Shown here: positions 35,571 through 39,760 of the stretch, piece after piece | Numbering within the stretch: position 1 is the first letter of the stretch | Layout: every line of letters begins with the position of its first letter | NCBI GenBank assembly: GCA_013821825.1 | Contig: PNJK01000030.1 | Location: forward strand, 1 to 39,760 | Direction: 5' to 3' | DNA: 39,760 nucleotides | From: Rhodobacter sp. | GTDB taxonomy: Bacteria; Pseudomonadota; Alphaproteobacteria; Rhodobacterales; Rhodobacteraceae | Notes under the pieces: generated by a model | What the model saw: only the letters and a program-made list of their open reading frames with translations | Told to the model about the DNA's origin: nothing | Database searches by the model: none | Program-made: the position numbers and the translations under genes

Positions 35571-38500
35571 TCAGCCAAGGTCCGCAAGGCGGGCGAGGGC
35601 GACCTTGATCTTGGCCGCTTCATCCTCGCGTGCTCCAAGGTTCGACTGGGCCTCCATCACCACGTCCTCGGGGGCGGATTTGGCGAAGTTCGGGTTGTCG
35701 AGCCGGCCTTTCAGCCCACCGATCTCTTTGCCCAGCTTCTCCAACGCCTTTTGCAGGCGGGATTTTTCCTCGGCAATGTCGATCAGGCCCTGCAGCGGGA
35801 TCGCGAAAGCTGCCCCTTCAGCGGCGACCGCTATGCTGCCCTTGGGGGCGGGGCCTTCGGTGACCTGATCAATGCGGGCGAGGCGTTTGATCAGCACTTC
35901 ATTGCGCTGGAACGCCTGCCGGGCCTCGTCGGTCAGGCTGGTGCCTACAAGGTCGGCCTTCAGGCCCACCGGCACATGCACCTGCGCGCGGGCGGATCGG
36001 ATGTCGTCGATGAGGGTGGTGACGAAGGACATCTCGGCTTCCGCTGCGCGGTCGATCAGGCTGGCAGGCAGGGTCGGCCAGTCGGTATGGACGAGGAGTT
36101 TCTCGCGTTTGCCGGTAGAGCCCCACAGGTCTTCGGTGATGAAGGGCATGAACGGGTGGAGAAGGATCATCGACTGGTCGAGGACCCAGGCCATGGTCTG
36201 GCGGGTTTCCTCGGCGTCGGGGCCGTCGAACAGGGGCTTGGCGAATTCGACATACCAGTCGCAGACCTTGCCCCAGACGAACTTGTAAAGCGCGTCGGCG
36301 GCGGTGTCGAAGCGGAAGTCTTCAAGCGCCGCGTTGACTTCGGCGAGGGTCTTCGCAGTTTCGCCGATGATCCACTTGTTCGCGGTGGCCTTGGGCGCGG
36401 GCGCGGGGCTGGTGGCGTGACCCTCCCAGACCCCGTTCATCTCGGCAAAGCGGCAGGCGTTCCAGAGCTTGGTCCCAAAGTTGCGGTAGCCCGCGATGCG
36501 GCTCGTGTCGAGTTTCAGCACGCCCCCCAGCGAGGCCATCGCCGCATTGGCAAAGCGCAGCGCATCGGCGCCGTATTCGTCGATGATCTCCAACGGGTCG
36601 ATGACGTTGCCCAAGCTTTTGGACATCTTCTTGCCCTTGGCGTCGCGGACAAGACCGTGCAGGTAGACAGTGTGGAAGGGGATGTCATTCACCACGGCAA
36701 GCTGCATCATCATCATCCGGGCGACCCAGAAGAAAAGGATGTCTTGGCCCGTGACGAGGACCGAGGTGGGGAAGTATTTCTGCAACTCCGGCGTGGGTTC
36801 CGGCCAGCCGAGCGTGCCGATCGGCCAGAGGCCAGAGGAGAACCAGGTGTCGAGGACGTCGGGGTCGCGCCAGACGGGGTAAATCAGCCGGGTTGCGTCC
36901 TGCCCCGTCTCATAGGCTGCCAGCGAGGCGGCGAGGGCCTCCACTGCGGCGGCGCGGTCGGCGACCTCCACCACGCGGGCATGGTTCAACGGATGGGGCA
37001 GGGCCGCCAGATCGTCGAGGAACTTGTCGGTGACGGAAAGGAAATCCGACGCGCAATTGTAGATCGCCTCACGCTGGACATGGCCGCCGTCGCCCAGGAC
37101 ACGCAGGATCTCAACCTCGTCCAGGGCCTCGTCGCCTTCGTCATCCCTGAATTCCGGCGCGGAGAGGTCGAGGCCATACCACACCGGAATCTGGTGCCCC
37201 CACCAAAGCTGGCGGGAGATGCACCAGGGCTCGATGTTTTCCAGCCAGTGGTAATAGGTCTTCTCGCCGCTTGGCGGGATGATCTTGGTGCGCCCTGCGC
37301 GCACCGCCTCCAGCGCGGGCTCCACGATCTTCGCGGTATCGACGAACCATTGGTCGGTCAGCATCGGCTCGATCACCACCTTGGAGCGGTCGCCGAAGGG
37401 CTGCATGATCGGCTTCGCTTCGACATAGGGGATCATCCGTTCCCCGTCCCGGGCCTGACCCGGGACCTCCGCGCTATCCGGCGCGCCAGTTGTGGGCGGA
37501 GGCCCCGGCTCGGAGGCCGGGGCGGGGTCGGGGACCATGACCGCCAGCCCTTCGGCAGTGATCTGCCCGACCACGCGTTTGCGCGCCTCGAACCGGTCAA
37601 GGCCGCGAAGGTCGTCGGGGACCAGGTTGATCGCGTCGACTTCCACCTCGGTCAGGGTCCGCTTACCCTTGGCCACGGCCATCGCCACGGCGGCGGCCTC
37701 ATCATAGGGGGCGCCATCGGCCCGCATCCGGGCGCGGGTATCCATCAGCCGGTAGCAGGGGATATCGGCGCGCTTGGCGACGGCGTAGTCGTTGAAGTCA
37801 TGCGCGCCGGTGATCTTCACGGCACCGGAGCCGAAGGTCGGGTCGGGGTATTCGTCGGTGATGATCGGGATCAGGCGGCGATGCTCCTTCGGTCCGACCG
37901 GAATTTCGCAAAGTTTCCCGACGATTGACGCATACCGTTCATCCGATGGATGAACTGCCACCGCCCCGTCGCCCAGCATGGTTTCAGGCCGCGTCGTGGC
38001 GATGGAAATGTAATCCCGCACCTCGCGCAGGGTTACGCGGCCCTCGGCGTCCTTCTCGACATATTCATAGGTCTCTCCGCCCGCGAGCGGGTATTTGAAG
38101 TGCCACATGTGGCCGGGAACCTCGGTATTCTCGACCTCAAGGTCCGAAATCGCGGTCTCGAAATGCGGGTCCCAGTTGACGGGGCGCTTGCCGCGATAGA
38201 TCAGGCCCTTCCGGTAGAGATCGACAAAGACCTTGATCACCGCGTCGTGGAAGTTGCCCTCTTCGCCCGCAGGCGCACCCGGCGCGCCGGACATGGTGAA
38301 AGCCTCACGGTCCCAGTCGCAGCTTGCGCCCAGCCGCTGCAACTGCCCGATGATCGTGCCGCGCGACTTCAGCTTCTGCTCCCATACCTTCAAGGTGAAG
38401 GCCTCACGCCCCATCTCGCGGCGCGAGACGTTGCCTGCCTCGGCCATCTCACGCTCGGTGACCATCTGGGTCGCGATCCCTGCATGGTCGGTGCCGGGTT

Positions 38501-38738
38501 GCCAAAGCGTGTCGTCGCCCATCATCCGGTGCCAGCGGGTCAGGATGTCCTGCAACGTGTTGTTGAAGGCGTGGCCCATGTGAAGGCTGCCGGTCACGTT
38601 CGGCGGCGGGATCATGATGGAAAAGGCCGGGTGGCCCGGCTTGGCATTGGCCCCGGCCGCGAAGGCCTTGGCATCAAGCCAGAGTTTTGAAATCCGGGCC
38701 TCGGCTTCGGCGGCGTTGAAGGTCTTTTCCATCGGCAT
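35571..38738 (-). CDS. valS: Valyl-tRNA synthetase
   Basis: A 1055-residue class Ia synthetase. The HIGH motif is SLHMGHAF within [13 protein letters not shown] and the KMSKS motif is KKMSKSLGN. The editing domain ([24 protein letters not shown] nearby) and the C-terminal coiled-coil arm (about 990-1055, [20 protein letters not shown]) are present. Start: ATG at 38738 with AGAGGA eight bases upstream, two codons before another ATG. At residues about 401-432, between GLAVMV and the [14 protein letters not shown] block, lies an in-frame Pro/Ala/Gly-rich stretch encoded by palindromic DNA; it lies in a variable surface region and all catalytic motifs are intact. Confidence 0.96.
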   Translation of the reverse strand: MPMEKTFNAAEAEARISKLWLDAKAFAAGANAKPGHPAFSIMIPPPNVTGSLHMGHAFNNTLQDILTRWHRMMGDDTLWQPGTDHAGIATQMVTEREMAEAGNVSRREMGREAFTLKVWEQKLKSRGTIIGQLQRLGASCDWDREAFTMSGAPGAPAGEEGNFHDAVIKVFVDLYRKGLIYRGKRPVNWDPHFETAISDLEVENTEVPGHMWHFKYPLAGGETYEYVEKDAEGRVTLREVRDYISIATTRPETMLGDGAVAVHPSDERYASIVGKLCEIPVGPKEHRRLIPIITDEYPDPTFGSGAVKITGAHDFNDYAVAKRADIPCYRLMDTRARMRADGAPYDEAAAVAMAVAKGKRTLTEVEVDAINLVPDDLRGLDRFEARKRVVGQITAEGLAVMVPDPAPASEPGPPPTTGAPDSAEVPGQARDGERMIPYVEAKPIMQPFGDRSKVVIEPMLTDQWFVDTAKIVEPALEAVRAGRTKIIPPSGEKTYYHWLENIEPWCISRQLWWGHQIPVWYGLDLSAPEFRDDEGDEALDEVEILRVLGDGGHVQREAIYNCASDFLSVTDKFLDDLAALPHPLNHARVVEVADRAAAVEALAASLAAYETGQDATRLIYPVWRDPDVLDTWFSSGLWPIGTLGWPEPTPELQKYFPTSVLVTGQDILFFWVARMMMMQLAVVNDIPFHTVYLHGLVRDAKGKKMSKSLGNVIDPLEIIDEYGADALRFANAAMASLGGVLKLDTSRIAGYRNFGTKLWNACRFAEMNGVWEGHATSPAPAPKATANKWIIGETAKTLAEVNAALEDFRFDTAADALYKFVWGKVCDWYVEFAKPLFDGPDAEETRQTMAWVLDQSMILLHPFMPFITEDLWGSTGKREKLLVHTDWPTLPASLIDRAAEAEMSFVTTLIDDIRSARAQVHVPVGLKADLVGTSLTDEARQAFQRNEVLIKRLARIDQVTEGPAPKGSIAVAAEGAAFAIPLQGLIDIAEEKSRLQKALEKLGKEIGGLKGRLDNPNFAKSAPEDVVMEAQSNLGAREDEAAKIKVALARLADLG
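37445..37535. repeat. Palindromic repeat inserted in frame in valS
   Basis: Three nested dyads lie in under 80 bp: GTCCCGGG-CCTGA-CCCGGGAC (37447-37467), CCTCCGC (37467-37473) with GCGGAGG (37497-37503), and GCCCCGGC-TCGGAG-GCCGGGGC (37503-37524). The plus-strand translation contains VPGLTRDL and the valS frame contains VPGQARDGE, peptide shadows I associate with short dispersed repeats of alphaproteobacteria. No stop codon falls in the valS frame. Boundaries are estimated. The repeat status rests on structure and memory, not on a second copy here. Confidence 0.6.
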
Positions 38739-38809
38739 TGGCGCGTTCCTCTTGGTCGCTGGGGTTCTAGCGCGCCCCGCGGCCAAGGGAAAGGTTCAGA
38801 ACGTACCGC

Positions 38810-39120
38810 TCAGAAGGTCGGAGGGCCGGAAAGCGCCCGTGCAAAGGCCAGCGCGGCAAGCCAGACCGTCGCGCGGGCAGGGCTGTCCGACAGCCTGCGG
38901 CTGGCGATCCAACCGCCAAGCGGCAGCGCCTGCAGCGCGTGGATCGTCAGAAGAAGTGGCAGGCGAAGATCGCCCACCTCACGCGACCAGCCCATCAGTG
39001 GCTCGCGGGCGCCAGTGACAGGGGTGCCGATGGGGTGGCCGGTGCCCCCTGCCATCGTGCCCGCGACGATGACTGTCAGGACAAAGGTCAGGATCAGTCA
39101 AAGCGCGATGGAAATGTGCA
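38810..39120 (-). pseudogene. 5'-degraded small membrane-protein gene
   Basis: From ATG at 39055 the frame gives 81 residues (GTGHPIGTPVTGAREPLMGW, then DLRLPLLLTIHALQALPLGGW and a final helix). Upstream in the same frame the DNA still encodes a membrane helix, LILTFVLTVIVAGT, with no usual start codon, and beyond a TGA (near 39090) further likely coding sequence (LAPALHISIAL). This suggests a longer membrane protein that lost its start and gained a stop, abutting the Lrp gene. A start downstream of the helix would remove the first membrane segment. Confidence 0.5.
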
Positions 39121-39129
39121 GCGCCGGGG

Positions 39130-39561
39130 CTAGACCGCCCTGTCGATCTTGGTGCTAAGATGGATGAGGCTTTCCGAGCTTCGCACACCCGTCATCGCGC
39201 CGATCTGGTCCAGCACCTGATCCAGCACCTGCGTATTCGGGCAGGCGACCTGCAACAGGAAATCGAATCGACCCGAGGTGGTGAAGACCCGCTCCACCTC
39301 GGCGATGGATTTCAGCCGGGTCAGGACCGCCGCTTGCGACCGGGGCTCGATGGTCAGCAGAACTGATGCCCGCAGGCGGCCTTCGCGGGCGCCTTCGCCG
39401 AGTTTGAGAGTATAACCCGCAATCACGCCGCTGGTTTCCAGCCGTTCAAGCCGCGCCTGAATCGTCGACCGGGCGACCTTCAACCGCCGCGACAGAGTGG
39501 CAACGGACATCCGTGCATCGGCGCCAAGCAGCCCAAGGATATTGCGATCCAGTTCGTCCAT
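39130..39561 (-). CDS. Lrp/AsnC-family transcriptional regulator
   Basis: A 143-residue regulator with the N-terminal helix-turn-helix (LDRNILGLLGADARMSVATLSRRLKVARSTIQARLERLE) and the C-terminal RAM ligand domain (ASVLLTIEP, VERVFTTSGRFDFLLQVACP, VRSSESLIHL). Such proteins sense amino acids and usually regulate a divergent gene plus themselves. The upstream 39562-39760 is AT-rich with an inverted repeat and would be shared with a gene lying beyond the right edge. Confidence 0.93.
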   Translation of the reverse strand: MDELDRNILGLLGADARMSVATLSRRLKVARSTIQARLERLETSGVIAGYTLKLGEGAREGRLRASVLLTIEPRSQAAVLTRLKSIAEVERVFTTSGRFDFLLQVACPNTQVLDQVLDQIGAMTGVRSSESLIHLSTKIDRAV

Positions 39562-39760
39562 TCAATCTGCCATCCTTTTCGTCATTATAACGACGTCCTG
39601 CCGCATTTATACAGTTTTGTTCGGTGAGTTTGTACAGCATATGCGGCATCCTCGATTGCAGGAAAAGGGCGGCTCATACGCACCTGGCCTGGTTCACTTG
39701 AAACCACGCTGGTGCCCGGTCCCGCAGCTGCATAGGGAAGGGCGTAGCGTCTTGTTGGCA
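39562..39760. promoter_or_regulatory. Lrp upstream region with inverted repeat
   Basis: TGCCGCAT (39599-39606) and ATGCGGCA (39641-39648) are exact reverse complements 34 bp apart, enclosing two TACAG boxes (TATACAG, TGTACAG). CGTCATTATAACGACG at 39580-39595 is a second AT-centred dyad next to the Lrp start. These are candidate Lrp sites. No gene is supported to the window end; an ATG at 39641 opens a frame to the edge but has no ribosome site and lies in the repeat. Confidence 0.45.

Noticed and set aside
35415-37928. Very long plus-strand ORF (837 codons) opposite valS
   Set aside because: valS on the minus strand has all synthetase motifs; the opposite frame is a GC-rich shadow with Gly/Arg/His-heavy composition and no family features.
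39641-39760. Open frame running off the right edge from an ATG
   Set aside because: No ribosome site, the ATG lies inside an inverted repeat, and the residues look like non-coding translation.

Overview
The window is chromosomal DNA of high GC content. Gene content and order point to an alphaproteobacterium of the Rhodobacteraceae/Paracoccaceae: a polyol (SmoEFG-type) ABC transporter, the order purM-purN-rnd, cobT and cobS close to a J-domain gene and bolA, malate synthase G, and compact GTG/TTG-started overlapping genes. I see no phage, insertion sequence, CRISPR array or rRNA. The only RNA gene I can support is one tRNA with a CAT anticodon whose acceptor and anticodon stems look like the lysidine-modified tRNA-Ile2.

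Layout. Positions 1-4570 (minus) hold a polyol-uptake operon read right to left: HAD hydrolase, SorC-family regulator, periplasmic binding protein and two permeases, the last cut by the window edge. Positions 4640-5764 (minus) carry an orphan membrane-anchored Ser/Thr kinase with about 485 bp of apparently gene-free DNA upstream. Positions 6250-9122 (minus) hold a translationally coupled pair: a Tat-exported vanadium haloperoxidase-like protein and a secreted CRTAC1/FG-GAP protein. A DAO-type FAD oxidoreductase follows a tRNA at 9192-10659. Positions 10769-15003 are housekeeping: purM, purN, rnd, a lipoprotein, sufE and a DUF427 protein. Positions 15004-22591 hold aminopeptidase P, the cobaltochelatase genes cobT and cobS, two small secreted proteins, an FMN reductase, a J-domain protein and bolA. 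Malate synthase G (glcB) is divergent from an ArsR-SRPBCC operon. Cryptochrome/photolyase, aminopeptidase N, a lytic transglycosylase lipoprotein, an unrecognised 402-residue protein, gatB, a DUF4177 protein, a HisC-like aminotransferase, valS and an Lrp/AsnC regulator complete the window.

The less ordinary content is genome wear and repeat activity. (i) valS carries an in-frame stretch of about 30 codons made of nested GC-rich palindromes, which looks like a small mobile repeat translated inside an essential synthetase. (ii) Between the ArsR operon and the photolyase there is a scar: a second SRPBCC gene truncated after about 30 codons, fused to the antisense of a frameshifted DUF2256 gene. 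(iii) Beside the Lrp gene lies a 5'-degraded membrane-protein gene. (iv) The haloperoxidase/CRTAC1 pair is a candidate secreted oxidative module without an assigned substrate. I found no clear multi-gene system that is wholly new. The valS insert and the haloperoxidase pair are the best leads.
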